From Polytrichum commune (lineage: Eukaryota > Streptophyta > Polytrichopsida > Polytrichales > Polytrichaceae), in NCBI GenBank assembly GCA_950295325.1, contig OX485808.1, positions 32,883,180 to 32,947,179 of the forward strand: DNA of 64,000 nucleotides, read 5' to 3'. Positions 45,255-56,472 of this stretch are shown here, piece by piece. The notes under the pieces were generated by a model. That model searched no databases and was not told the DNA's origin. It saw only the letters and a program-made list of their open reading frames with translations. Within the stretch, counting starts at the first letter, position 1. Every line of letters begins with the position of its first letter. The translations under genes and the position numbers were made by a program.

Positions 45255-45685
45255 TGAGGGTTTCTCTCTCCAAGCTTAAGAAACTAAAATATCTCCTTAC
45301 AAAGCTTAAGAAACTCTAAAATTCACACACAAGAGTCAAGCTATCTCTCACTCCACGAAGGGAGAATCCAAGAGTGCAAGTGGTGGAGAAAGAATGCAAA
45401 GGCTTTACTCATAATCTACTACACCATAGCCATGAGGAAGCAACAACAAGCTCTCTCTCTCTCAAAACACACTCACAAGACTTGACTTGACAATAATGGC
45501 AAGTCAAGAGGCCTTCCTCTCCATACAACCCCAATCCTATGTGGAGTTCATCCATGGAGTGGATGAACAACTAACTAGGACTCCCAATGGAGTCCGTTAC
45601 TCATCCCAACACACATGGACTCCTAATGGAGTCCATTTACTCCTAAATCGACGTGACTTAGCCCCCGATGTCACCTCACGTGACA
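45255..45685 (-). repeat. 5' terminal repeat of the retrotransposon
   Basis: 431 bp, beginning TGTCACGTGAGG and ending CCCTCA on the minus strand. It differs from 35695-36125 at two positions. It contains short self-complementary stretches (ATGGACTCC and GGAGTCCAT, 45611-45640) and a (CT)n tract. The internal sequence right after it (TACTTGACAACAATTG) is not a recognisable initiator-methionine tRNA primer-binding site. Confidence 0.85.
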
Positions 45686-46689
45686 GTGAGTTTAATTCAA
45701 CAGGTTCAAAAACCGCATTATCATTGGCAATATGTGAGCCCAAGCTCATCATTTCTTCAAACTGAGAGAGCAGCAACTCTGTCGCAGAAAAAGATAGCTC
45801 TCTTCTGGAGCTCTCTGGTTTTTTTTAAAATCTACCTGCCGCTTTCCCGAAGGCACCTTCCCAGCTCCTTCACAGCCTCCCCCTGTTTCCCGGCAGTGTG
45901 GTGACGGTGAGGGGCAGCGGCTGACGTGCCACCCCCCACCGTAGGCCTAAGCCTAGCCCGACAGGCTGCCTTGCCTCCCCCCCATGTGGTAGGGGCCTTA
46001 GTCCACGTTCGGTTTACACCTAGTGAGAGGCCCAAAGGCTTTAAAAATACATTTTTCAGAAATTGGACTATGAAAGTGTGACCATGGAAAAAGGCCATCT
46101 GACATGGGACACCTTCGTGAAGATTGACCACATAACGCCCAGATCGCTTCTACACCTAACTAGGGGACCACGTGACCGGCAGATGACCTAAGTTAAGCCC
46201 CAAGCTCTTCAAAGATGACCTGAAGAACAGGTAGAAATTAGGGCAGATCGACGGGCAATGACGGGAAGAGACCACTAAGAAGACACTGGTGGTCAACTCC
46301 TTTCGTAAATACCCTGTGATTTGAGACATTGCAGAGACAGGGTTTGTGGATTGCACTCATCCGGGTCAGAATTGCAGGCATCGTCGCCTTGAAAATTTCT
46401 GGTGAGCTTTGTAGATTTCGACACGCATGCCAGTGGACCCTATTACAGCTCTTGGGTTATTTTACACTAAGGAGCTCGATTGTCGGCGATGCTTCAGTTT
46501 CGTAGGAAGTAGAATTCTAATTTTGCGGTACTGATTTTTAGTCGATTGAAAGTGTGTAGGGTTTTGTTGATTCACTTTGTAATGTGGGAAGTTCGAGTAA
46601 GTTGTGAGGAAGCAAAACATTTGATCCTTGTTCACTTTTGTGGTTCTGTCATTACGTCCATTTTTTTCAGGTAATTATAGAAGATTGTC
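45686..46689. other. right flank of the retrotransposon
   Basis: Starts with the GTGAG target-duplication candidate. 45830-46000 is GC-rich and ends with the inverted partner of the 34426 end (complement reads TAAGGCCCCTACCACATGGG). 46001-46689 probably includes the distal promoter or 5' untranslated region of the CMSS1 gene; no other gene is seen. Confidence 0.4.
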
Positions 46690-47260
46690 TGTCTTTGAGG
46701 AAAGCAAGGGCTCCCATCGCTCAGGCTTTAGGGTTAAGAGGGTACGAAGGCAAATGATGTAGGTCACCTTCTGAGCTAGTGCAATTATAAAACCTCTGTC
46801 ATTTGGGGTTTGGAGGAAAAACAGCTCGCCTCGATGGTCAGGAGGTCTTTCCGAAGTTGTTTCAGATGATTGGGGGAGATTTTATGTCCTTAAAAGATGT
46901 CAGAGCTCCTCTCGCTTGAGGTTTAGGGTTTAAAGGTTTAGTGGGTTTGAGGCAAACGGCGTAGGTCATCTTACTGAGCTAGTGCAATTATAGAACCTCT
47001 TCGTGGTATGGTTTTTTGAGCAAAACAACTCTTCTTGAAGATGGTCAGGAAGTTTTTCCGATTTTCTGTCTTTAAGGGATGCCACATTCCTCTCGCTCGA
47101 GCTTTAGGGTTTAAGGTGCAATGGGTGTCGAGGCAAAGGGTGCAGGGTCATCTTACTGAGGTAGTGCAATTATGAAATTCTTCGTGGTTTGGATTATTAA
47201 GGAAACCAGCCATCCTTGAAGGTGCTCAGGAAGTCTTCCCGAAGTTATGTTGTGTTGGAT
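46690..47260 (+). promoter_or_regulatory. three diverged repeats with telo-boxes upstream of CMSS1
   Basis: Three head-to-tail units with periods of about 203 and 182 bp share GA(G)CTAGTGCAATTAT (46773, 46976, 47158 onward), GGTCAGGA and CCGA-GTT segments. Each carries a TTAGGGTT core: near 46728, 46923 and 47104; the last two are exact reverse complements of the telo-box AAACCCTAA. Telo-boxes are known in plant promoters of ribosome and translation genes, which suits a ribosome-biogenesis gene. Whether the repeats lie in the promoter or the transcribed leader is not known. Confidence 0.6.
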
Positions 47261-47476
47261 TGCAGTCATAATATTGGCAGGCAATTTTGCAGGTCCTGAA
47301 GTCGATATTTGAAAGTACGGGGAGCGCATTGTTGGAATTTCTACTGGGACTGTTAGTCTCAATGGTGCAGTTCAGTAGAGACACAGGGTTTCGTGAAGAT
47401 TAGATTCTTGTGCGAGAGGTTCTTGGGGAAAAGGAGGGGGGGATTTTAGCACATTCTATCCCTTTCCAGTTGGAGC

Positions 47477-49497
47477 ATGCCTGCAGTCATGCACAAGCGC
47501 AAGAGACCTAACCGCTCTGAGGGCAATGCTCCTGCAGCTGATTCTGGTATTATTAAAAAGCCATTCAAAACACGGCCGTTGACAAAAAAGAAGGCAAAGG
47601 CCAAGTTACAAGCTAATAAGCAGGATACTAGTCAAACTAATACTACTGTCTTGGACAAAAGTGCTCTGCAATGGCGCTCACATACAGAACAGTCTGAGTG
47701 GCTTACATCCACTTTTCAGTCTGTATTTGGCACTTTGCTCTCTCCATCCGAGCTGGAGCCCATATCAGGTACACTTCTACATCACCCCATATATGTCATC
47801 AAATATATGGAAGCAATTCTTGGTCAGCTGCTTGTTGTATCTCCTTGTCTTATGGAAGTATGGGAGCAAATTCATTATTCGTTCTTTTTGCCATTGGGCA
47901 CTGATTTGGTAAGGAGTTGTTTAGAACCAACGATGGGTTTTTGCTTGCTTAAAGGTCTAGGGCTTAGGTTTCATGAAGCTTTACTTGACAGGATTTATTG
48001 AGTGTAGTGTAGGGTGTAAATTTTCACATGCCAGCAACAAACTAGAACAATGCTGAAGGATTCCAAATCTCAGATTGCATGGTGGTTGATGAAAACGTTG
48101 TCAATGCAATTGCTGTATCCCTGAATCTTTTGGTGTCACAGGGGACAGGGTCGTGCAGCTGCCTGAAGATAGTGATCATAGTGTGGAGAAGCTAGGAAAT
48201 CATGTCAGACCTGTAATTGGCCCTACTTGGAAGGAGACTCTTTGTAATGAGAACAAAGTTGGTGATCCTGGCAGCCCAGTTGTCCTTGTTCTTTGCAGCT
48301 CTGCCATCCGTTGTGTGGAGCTTCTGAGGTGAGCCAGAGTTAGTTTTAGAGTCGCAGCGTCCCAACTAGTACATTTGCATGGTGGCAGCAACCTTGTTTT
48401 GTGAACTCACATTTGTTTCATTACCTTTGGGTGTTTTGTCCTGTCCTTGTTTAGAGTTTGTATTAAGAATTCCACATATCTCTGTTTTCCAAATGAATTT
48501 CTCTTCTTAAGTGGAGGCTCTATTTCCATGTGAGCAGAGGAATGAAGAACTTCACAGGCAAGGTGAAACCTGTCAAGCTATTCGCCAAACACATAAAACT
48601 GGAGGAGCAGGTATGGTATTTCACGTTGGTGTTCAGTTGTTTGTTGGAATGTCTCTGTTTATGCATGTGCCAGTCAAATAACAGTCAGAAGAGACACTAA
48701 AGCAGTGGTAATTGACTAGCCTTTGAGAGCTGTCAATAAGAGCCATTTTCTTGAGAGACTTAGTAGCCCATATTTTATCCAAATTCTAATATCTTTTGAT
48801 ACAATCTGTTCTTCTAATGCAGGTGAAGCTGCTAGAAAGTCATGTGAATATAGCGGCAGGAACACCAAACAGGTCTGCTTGAGCGTGTGCTTCATCCTGC
48901 CAGCTTCTCTCAAATTTGTTGTCCTTTCTTTAGTGGAACAAATACCACATGTAAAACATTATATAAGATGTGAGGATGCCATGTTGTTGAATGTTGGATT
49001 GCCTCATCATAGTTGTAGAAATGGGTGGTTCTACTTAGTAGAATGAGATTAGCAGTGCTCTTGTGGCATTTCAGGTGAATACCTTCTGCTCTTGAGGTAT
49101 TGAAGTTTGGAGGTTGGTATTCAGGGTTCGGAAGCTGATGGACATTGGAGCATTAGGGGTGGGCCGTCTGCAATTAGTGATTCTGGATATGCATTGTGAT
49201 GCAAAAGGATTGACTCTCTTGAGCGTTCCTCAAGTCAAGTACGTTTGCATGTTGTTAACATCTGCAATTTTTTTGGCATTTGAAATGGCCAGGAATTTGA
49301 CAAGTTTGTGTAGATGGATTAGGAACATTTGACATCTGCAAGGAAACCAATCTGTGTAAATATGTCCTCCTATGTATGGGCTTTTGTGGAACTGACAAGG
49401 AATAATTCTGTGTTGCAGGACTGAATTTTGGGAGCTGTACAGGGCACACTTGCATCAACGCATGCTTGGTAAAGAGACACGGATATGTCTATACTGA
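47477..49497 (+). CDS. CMSS1: CMSS1-type 90S pre-ribosome protein
   Basis: Six exons join in phase: 47477-47768, 48142-48328, 48538-48610, 48823-48872, 49125-49238 and 49419-49497, giving 264 residues with a TGA stop. The N terminus is basic (KRKRPNR and other Lys clusters), as expected for a nucleolar protein. The family core is clear: PVVLVLCSSAIRCVELLR, then VKLFAKHIKLEEQ, then VKLLESHVNIAAGTPNR, then a helicase-like segment with QLVILDMHCDAKG. Human CMSS1 and yeast Cms1 have the same block order and act in small-subunit pre-rRNA assembly. The start is the first ATG of the long exon. The neighbouring repeats with telo-boxes fit co-regulation with ribosome genes. Confidence 0.88.
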
Positions 49498-50851
49498 AAG
49501 AGGGCTTTGGTAGACATGATGAAGAGGTAGAATGACCGGCAAATTTGGCATTCATTTTAGGATCCAGGTGAGCACACGAGCTCTCACCCGATTTTTAGTT
49601 GTAAGATAGGGGGCCTTGCTTTACATGGCTTTGCTGCACCTTGTGTGGCTTGCTTTTTAGCATACTCAAGAGAAGAATTTGTTTCCTGGCAGCACCAGGA
49701 ACCTTGTTGGCACAATGATCAAATTTATGTTGACTTGCAATTTATTCTTAATAACTGGATTCCTTCGCTTGTGTTAAGGCTCAACACTTTGTGTTGGAGG
49801 CCTTCAGTGCTTATTTGAGAATGTTAAGATCTGCTTATATTGTACGCATTATGTCAAAGCTACAACAGCTGGATATGAAACATGCAAGTTCAGTGGATAC
49901 ACCTCATATCTATTTTGCTTTATGTTAATCTTGCTCCTGATCACTTTGAAACTGTCTTTGGAATGCATCTGATCTGCAACAGACATGCAACAAATGACAA
50001 ATATATGGCTTATTCTTTTGAATGAATGTCTTGGACCATTCAGAAAGATCTTCACATCTTACATCAGATCTTCCAAATACTTTATCTATTTGAGACATAA
50101 ATCACCATCTACAATAAAAAAAAATGATTTCCTATCCATTGATATCAGACGATTATTGCTCTACATGTATCCTCTCAGAACATTCAAGTTTCTCTGAAAT
50201 TTTCGGGTGCTTCTATAGTGATACTCAGTGGAGTGTGCCACTTCCACTACAAAAGTATCCTCCAAACAAATTTGACAGAAACTCAATATCTGGTATCAAC
50301 CGTTGACCTTGACAACATCATGGCACACAGTATGCTGTCACTTCCACACTTCTAGGCATCAGTAAATTCCCAGTCCTGCCCTTTTATAAGGCAGGAAATG
50401 TCACAATGAAAATAGTTCCATACGAGTCTATTTCCCCCATAAGCATATTTCTGCATGATTCATTGTACAAGCTCCTGAACAAATTGCTGGATACCATAAC
50501 ATGTCAAGCACTGGTTTAAGGTGTGTACAGCTTGCTAGGTTTGACTTTCAGCCTAAATTAAAGGTTGATCTCAACCACTGTTTAAAGCCTCTATAACCAG
50601 TGGTTCCACAAGTCTTGGTGGCGGCACTTAACCCAAAGATTATAAGGCAAGAGCATATAGAGTTGCAAATCTTCGAGTCACTAAGCTCACGCACTGTATG
50701 GATAACCTAATAAAAGGTTGCAGGTTGTATGTTGCAACCTCCCAAGGCATCCAAAGCAGCAAAGTCTAAAATGCTTCCTTTGACTCCCCCCCCCCCCCCA
50801 CCTTGCTAAAGCTATCTCTACCATAAACTTGTATATATGTACACACAGCTT
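49498..50851. other. intergenic between two convergent genes
   Basis: 3' regions of CMSS1 (plus) and the DnaJ-ferredoxin gene (minus). A poly-C run lies at about 50789-50801. No further gene or RNA is supported. Confidence 0.45.
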
Positions 50852-52811
50852 TTAATACCAGTCCACCCACTGATCACTTCCAGTAGGTTGCCTCTTCTTC
50901 TTTGGAGGCTGATACCTTCCATTTTCATAAGTCGCACGTGTCAGTAATGCTTCAAGTGTCACCACCTCACTTGAATAAGTTGTCCCCTCCAACACACTGC
51001 ACAATAAATCACATGGTATTATATGCAGTAACGGTAGTAACAGATTCATCACTATGTTGAAAGGTTAATGGTTCAGTATGCAATGTGTCTAGTAAAAGTG
51101 AAAGAAATAGGATTGTGGAAGTCCACGTACCGTTCTAGCAATTCTTCAAGCACAACACGTTGCATGGGAGTGACCCAGTAGATGCAGTTGCGAGGACACT
51201 GACCAACTGCCAGTTGAACTGCATAGTCTTCACCTTGCCCAGGTCCTCCTGTCACCAGGAGAAGGCACACAAATTATGATAATTGCTTTCGTCTTAGGAT
51301 GCACAGTATATAGCAAATATTGGCTTATCAAACAGTGGGCTTGAACCACCACTGTGGGTGGTCTGAGAATACTCACTCTGAGTAACTGCCCGGGCGCATG
51401 CAGTATTGGATGCAAAGTTAAATACATCTGGTGCCCTTCCTACACAAGGGTAGGGACAACCTGCACACAAACACACCAAGCCTGCTTTTTAACAAATGTT
51501 TTCTTGAATATGGTCTGCACATTGATAGAACTTGGATGCCAGACTACATACTGCAATATGAGGAAAGGAAAAAGCAGTGGAGGACATACCTCTGCCTATG
51601 CAGTTCAACTCAAACACAAATACGTCTTCTGCTTCACACTCTGGATATTGGAATGGATCCAGATTTTCTCTGCAAGTTTAATAGAAGGTAATATGCGTTA
51701 TACAAGAAAGTCAATGATCTGCACATATGGAAGTGGTTAGCCAACATACAGAGCATAATCTTAAGAGCTGCAAAGATACAAGGTGATCATAGAAGAAGCT
51801 CTGTACAAGTTCACAAACCTCTTGAACAAACCCCACTTGCTAAAAGAAGGGCTCAAAAAAGCTCCATAGAGGTATACACAGGTCGAAAACAGGACACTAT
51901 GCACTCCAAAACTAACAAATGCCTGCAGTTAGAAGATCGTTGGTTTGAATGCGCACCTCCTATATAAAATTTCCACGCTCTCATTGGTCAGCGCCTGAAC
52001 AGGTGAAAAGCCACATCCATCTTAGCAACAAGAAGAGGAGATGGTCCGAGGAAAGGAAGCATAAGAATGACAGGTACATACATTCCACACATTGTTAGAG
52101 TCGTCATTGCAAGTCAACACGCGACTCACCTCATATGCCCGAATGATCCGTTGCGTTATAGCATCGGCATCTTCAGAGCCCTTATAAACGTCCGGGTGAA
52201 ACTCCTTGACCTATGCAAACAATTTTTTTAAAAGTAAAGCATTGGCAAGCAATGTGCATCGTCAAGCCAGTCCAATCGAGTTGAGTTGCATGAAATCCAC
52301 ATGCCAAAACTCAACTCCTAAGACAAAATCTGGATATGGCAATTCACAGAACTGAGTTTGTTGCTCCCTGCTCGATGTCTCGTAACATGGAAACTGAGTT
52401 ATAACCTAAGGTGGAATGCTTGGGTATTTTTATCTCCTTTGAGCAGTTCATCATGCAATTCGTGTGTTAAACGGCTCCACAAGACAGGCCTGTAAGTACC
52501 CTGCTCCTAAAGGCACCTTTGATATCCTCTTCAGTGCAACCCGGAGAGACTCCTAGAACTGCATATGGATCTCCTTTAGTCATCCACTCCCCGGGCTCTT
52601 CTTGCTTCGAATTTCTCGCCCTTGCTGCTGCCACCTTCCTCCTCTTGTTTCTGTAGTCCGCGTAGCCCAATCCTCGAATTCCAACACCACATCGTCTACT
52701 CGAAACCAGAAATTGCGATTCCAATTTGCTCCTCGGTAATATACTCCGATGCAACTGCGATGCCGACGAACACATCTCCATCGGTATTTGGTGAAATTGG
52801 AACGCGTTCAT
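50852..52811 (-). CDS. chloroplast DnaJ-ferredoxin (DnaJ-Fer, DJC76/77-type) protein
   Basis: Seven exons join in phase: 52500-52811, 52130-52210, 51957-51994, 51590-51669, 51377-51460, 51131-51248 and 50852-50996, giving 285 residues with a TAA stop. Residues 1-70 are Ser/Arg-rich with few acidic residues, like a plastid transit peptide. The J domain starts at DPYAVLGV (81-88) and has the HPD motif (109-111), which stimulates Hsp70 ATPase. A cysteine-rich ferredoxin-like part follows: ECEA, CIGRGCPYPC (167-176) and GQCPRNC (214-220). The C terminus SDQWVDWY is typical of the family. An ATG 45 bp upstream (52856) is also in frame; MNAFQF was chosen because it gives a better transit peptide. 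The role in plastid Fe-S or redox-linked folding is inferred. Confidence 0.92.
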
Positions 52812-53409
52812 TTGAACACTCTGAAAATGAAAAAGAAATAGTGACACTCTCAGCAATTGGAGCTGTTTAATCCAAACTCCGAGTCACTCACTCCCAGTGC
52901 AAGATTCTTGTCTATGATTGCGATGGCGTAGAGGAGGAATGAAATGTTGCTCTTCAATCTTTGCAATCTTGAGGGCCACCGCTTGCCTGGAAGGATTTCC
53001 CTCGCAACACACATAAAAGTTGAGTTACCGGCACAAACTCGGTACACACGTGGTGCCAACTATATTGCCACGTCAGTACTAAAAGCTTATGTGGTAGAAG
53101 AGTGACCTGCCAGGTTTTATTGGGCTTTGGCCCATTAGGGAAAGAGGATGAGTACAGTAATAGCCCACCCACACTAACTGGTGCGGGCAACTAGTGATTG
53201 GTTTCTACCAGCATTGGTTATATCCAGTGGTTTGCACTGGGCAAATTGGAGTTAAAAGTGGCCCCTGTTGGTAAGAGATGTTCATTGGTGACCCACACTA
53301 ATAAAGTGTGGGTGGGCTATAAGTTAGTGTGTTGCTCACCTTGAACATATAGCGTTTGTCTATGTATGAAACGTTACAAATTACATAGTTTATAATGAAT
53401 TAAAAAATA
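52812..53409. other. upstream region of the DnaJ-ferredoxin gene
   Basis: Probable promoter and 5' untranslated region of the minus-strand gene. No other gene is recognised; no clear TATA box was assigned. Confidence 0.4.
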
Positions 53410-53655
53410 AAATCAAGGAGTCATATGGCCTAAATGGAAGGACAAATAATCATATAAATGTCCAAATATTAGGAAATTAGGTGTGTTTTGGATTGAGGTC
53501 AAAGTCAACAACTCACATGTATTGACAACATTATTGTACAAGTCAAGCACATTCACTCTGACATTCACACAAAGTGAACGCATTATAAATTGAACATCTC
53601 AAAATCAAAAGTCCTTAAAGCTTGAGAAAACTGAAGTTTCCTAGATAAGTGTGGG

Positions 53656-53703
<48 letters not shown>

Positions 53704-53784
53704 AGATGTTTTACATACTACCTAAGCCCTTTCTCCAAAAAAAATAATGATAGGGCAATTTTTGCCCATCATGCTATCAACCTA
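53410..53784. mobile_element. TIR element copy 3, partial and inverted
   Basis: The right end GGGCAATTTTTGCCCATCATGCTATCAACC is the complement of the left end of the copies at 28882 and 30832 (terminal core GCTATCAACC). The segment around ATGGCCTAAATGGAAGGAC matches their internal CATTTAGGCCA region in complement. The other terminus is missing or too decayed. A (CT)n microsatellite lies inside. Confidence 0.55.
53658..53699. repeat. (CT)n microsatellite
   Basis: About 21 uninterrupted CT units. Confidence 0.97.
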
Positions 53785-55157
53785 TACCCCTGGACAAGAT
53801 GTAGAGCATGAATTCCATGATGTTAGGGTTCATTTCTTGAATATCAAACGCCCCTTTGCATTACATTCATAGCCAAACTATGAATTCACATAATATATTC
53901 TAAAATTGGAAACTTATAGCTCATGTTGCCGCTCACCACTCATCGCTAGCTTCCCTCACATCTAGTAGAACCCAACTGGGCTTAACATGCTATATGTGTA
54001 GGTTCTTCCAAGCTTTTTGAGCAATGTAGTCCAATCTCTCTTAAACACATACCACTCAAATATAGGGTCGTAAAAAATATTGCTATGTTTAATTTCAACA
54101 CATCTATCTTACTGATGGATGGACAAACTTCGCTGACGGATGAAGGAAGAAATTGGTCAAGATAGGCTCCCTAACCTCTTGCTAGGCTTAAGCTTATACC
54201 GTAGCTCTCTAGCAGCTTGGGCATCATTTTTCTTAAGGATGAATTAAAGTGCGAAAGTAAGTCAGGCAATTCATAAAACAATATTCTAAAATTGGGTAGA
54301 TTAAAAAAAAAACAATTTAGACATTCATCCAAGTTGTTTTTATAGTTCATGGATGGTTTCCCTAATTTCATATGTGGCGGTTTTGTGATTTTAGACACTC
54401 TTAGGTGTTAATTTTTATATTTTGGGGACACTCAATGAAATTAATTTCCCATAAAATTAGCCACCTTTAAATTTAATTATATATCTGCCCAAGCTGCTAG
54501 AGAGCTACAATATACATAAAGATGGCGGCCTCTAGGCACTGAGTTTACATGTAGGTGTGTCCTCACATTGGCCCATGCCAAAACTTAGAGTCTAATAATA
54601 TTTAGCATTACAAGGAGGGGTGGTTTGGTGACAAAAGAGTGGATGAGATGGCATATATTGTTATGAAAAATCTGTAATTTGAGGTATGTGGGAAGGGTTG
54701 TTTGGTGAAGGAAGTATGGATGAGAATTAAGAAATTATGTACTATTGCGGTGACTTGCATGTGGGAGGGGTTCTTGGGTGATGAAAAATTGGATGAGATG
54801 GTGTAGATTGTTAAAAAAAGCATTGTAGCTTGGAATGAACCCCGTGTGGGAGGGAAAGATTGGATGAGAAGGAAGAATTTGTTGGGTGTTGCAGTACATT
54901 GTATGTGGATGAAGTTGTTTGATTGTTTTGGTTGAAATTGAAACTTTTGTCCAATTTCCATATGGCAACACCTATTTTTCATCTTGAAGCCATCAACACG
55001 TGAGTGCAACAATGCCATCAAGTAAGTCATTGTTAAAGGACATTAATCATATGTGGCATTAAGCACAACATAGCACCACTTTGGTCATTTATAATAGTGG
55101 TGTAAGAAGGATGCAAAGACGTTTCAAGAAGAGCACCGACTTTGGTCAATGACAATG
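53785..55157. other. intergenic, left half of an old repeat at its right edge
   Basis: No gene is supported; GT-rich direct repeats with GGATGAGA(T/A)GG occur at 54640-54900. From about 55085 the sequence matches 15107 onward (AAGAGCACC-ACTTTGG) and is broken by the CACTA insertion at 55158. Confidence 0.45.
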
Positions 55158-55419
55158 CACTACAAGAGTTTATATGACCTATTTGACAAAAATGTGACGA
55201 AATTCTGTTAATTTGGGTGTCATATAGGGCACCTTGATTCGGTCATACAATTAACAGAGTTCTGTCAATTTCTTTGTCATCTGGGACAATTATACACGTA
55301 GGATTCCATTTACTCCGGCCCCCTTGCCATGTTGGATTCTCTTTACCTCGTCATTTACCCATGGTGATGTGGTTTAATGTCCAAGTTATACTAGTAAAAA
55401 AATCCTAAATTAGTAATCC

Positions 55420-55600
55420 ACCCTCGCATTCGGGGCCTACTCACATAGGTCTAAGGGTGAAGGGCCACCTCACCTAACCTAGGCTAATGGACAAAGCCAC
55501 CTACCTACCCTAGGCGAAACCAAGGGTGAGGAGGGTCAAGGGGATCGAACCTTAAACCTCTTGGCTATAGTGTGAAGGCCTTAGCCACTAGACACCGCTC
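55420..55600 (-). mobile_element. tRNA-derived SINE inside the CACTA element
   Basis: On the minus strand, the sequence begins near GCGGTGTCTAGTGGCTAAGG (A-box-like) and about 45 bp later has GGTTCGATCCCC, an excellent RNA polymerase III B box. A body of about 130 bp follows and ends in a T-rich stretch (TTTTTTT near 55398). There is no anticodon-stem fold consistent with a functional tRNA, so a SINE is more likely than a tRNA gene. Confidence 0.6.
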
Positions 55601-55854
55601 ATTACATGATATAGGCCAAGTATGTAAGAGTTTTGTATGAAGAAGCCATAAGACTTATAAACTTATGTATATATATATTTTAATTAGTGAAAGTAAAAAC
55701 AAGCATAAAATTAATGTATTTACTGTTTTTAATTAGTACGTATTGTATTTGTATTAAAAACAATTTACAAAAATACTCCTAAACATTATTACAGTAATTA
55801 TTGTAATTATTTTAACTACATTAATTACAATAATTTCAGTATTTTACTGAAAAT

Positions 55855-56155
55855 AGCAAATTTCAGTATTTACTTAAATTAGCAAATTTCAGTATTTACC
55901 TAAATTAGCAAATTTCAATATTTACTTAAATTAGCAAATTTCAGTATTTACCTAAATTAGCAAATTTCAATATTTACTTAAATTAGAAAATTTCAGTATT
56001 TACTTAAATTAACAAATTTCAGTATTTAGCTAAATTGGTAATTTCAGTATTTACTTAAATTGGTAATTTCCCCATTTACTTAAATTGGTAATTTCAGTAT
56101 TTACTCAAAAGGGTAATTTCAGTATTTACTTAAATTGGTAATTTCAGTATTTACA
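55855..56155. repeat. AT-rich minisatellite, 24-26 bp unit
   Basis: About twelve units of the form AATTTCAGTATTTACTTAAATT with a changing spacer: AGCA in the first half (26-bp period) and GGT in the second half (about 24-25 bp). The switch indicates two successive amplification phases. It lies within the CACTA element. Confidence 0.92.
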
Positions 56156-56472
56156 TTAATTAATTAAATTAGTTATTACATTAATTATAGTAAATACATT
56201 ATTTATATTAATTACTTATACTAGTAATTACAATAATTAAAAACCTTTTGTAACACCTTTTGTAACACCTTTTGTTGTTAATAAATATGAGACACATGCT
56301 CAGGTGAAGGGAATAAGTTAAACGTGAAATATATAAATCTGATGACAGAAAATTGACACAAATTTTGAATAATGTCCGAATTGACAAAAACTCATAGCTT
56401 TGAGCTGATTTTGTCACTTTGGACATTTTAGTGTCACATTTTTGTCAATTATACACCCATTTCCTTGTAGTG

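Larger units (their letters stand above)
35576..45685 (-). mobile_element. Ty3/gypsy-like LTR retrotransposon with DNA methyltransferase and PHD finger
   Basis: A roughly 10.1-kb element on the minus strand. Order: 5' terminal repeat (45685-45255), non-coding leader (45254-43802), gag, protease and cytosine methyltransferase (43801-39704), pol (39703-36560), 3' region, 3' terminal repeat (36125-35576). The RT-RNaseH-integrase order is that of Ty3/gypsy. The 431-bp cores of the repeats have TG...CA ends and two differences, so insertion is recent. GTGAG lies directly outside both proposed outer ends (35571-35575 and 45686-45690), the expected 5-bp target duplication. The coding region is one frame interrupted by two UAG codons. 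It could still move if both are read through; otherwise the first UAG may have inactivated this copy. Confidence 0.9.
55158..56472. mobile_element. non-autonomous CACTA element
   Basis: Begins CACTACAAGAG and ends CTTGTAGTG, the diagnostic ends of the CACTA (En/Spm) superfamily. A 3-bp target duplication ATG lies at 55155-55157 and 56473-56475. Removing the element and one ATG restores collinearity with the repeat at 15107-15530, so that locus is an empty-site paralog. Subterminal TTGACAAAAA and TGTCA motifs recur near both ends, as expected for transposase binding. The 1315-bp body has no transposase; it holds a SINE and a minisatellite. Confidence 0.92.

Noticed and set aside
35576..45685. 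DIRS-type element, since DIRS elements also carry methyltransferases
   Set aside because: Pol ends in a DDE integrase with a zinc-binding N domain and there is no tyrosine recombinase.
45487..45765. Frames starting MT(T/I)MASQEAF in both terminal repeats
   Set aside because: They lie on the strand opposite to the element and are conserved only because the LTRs are nearly identical.
55540..55600. Functional tRNA gene on the minus strand
   Set aside because: The A and B boxes are good but the intervening sequence does not make a convincing cloverleaf, and a SINE-like body follows.
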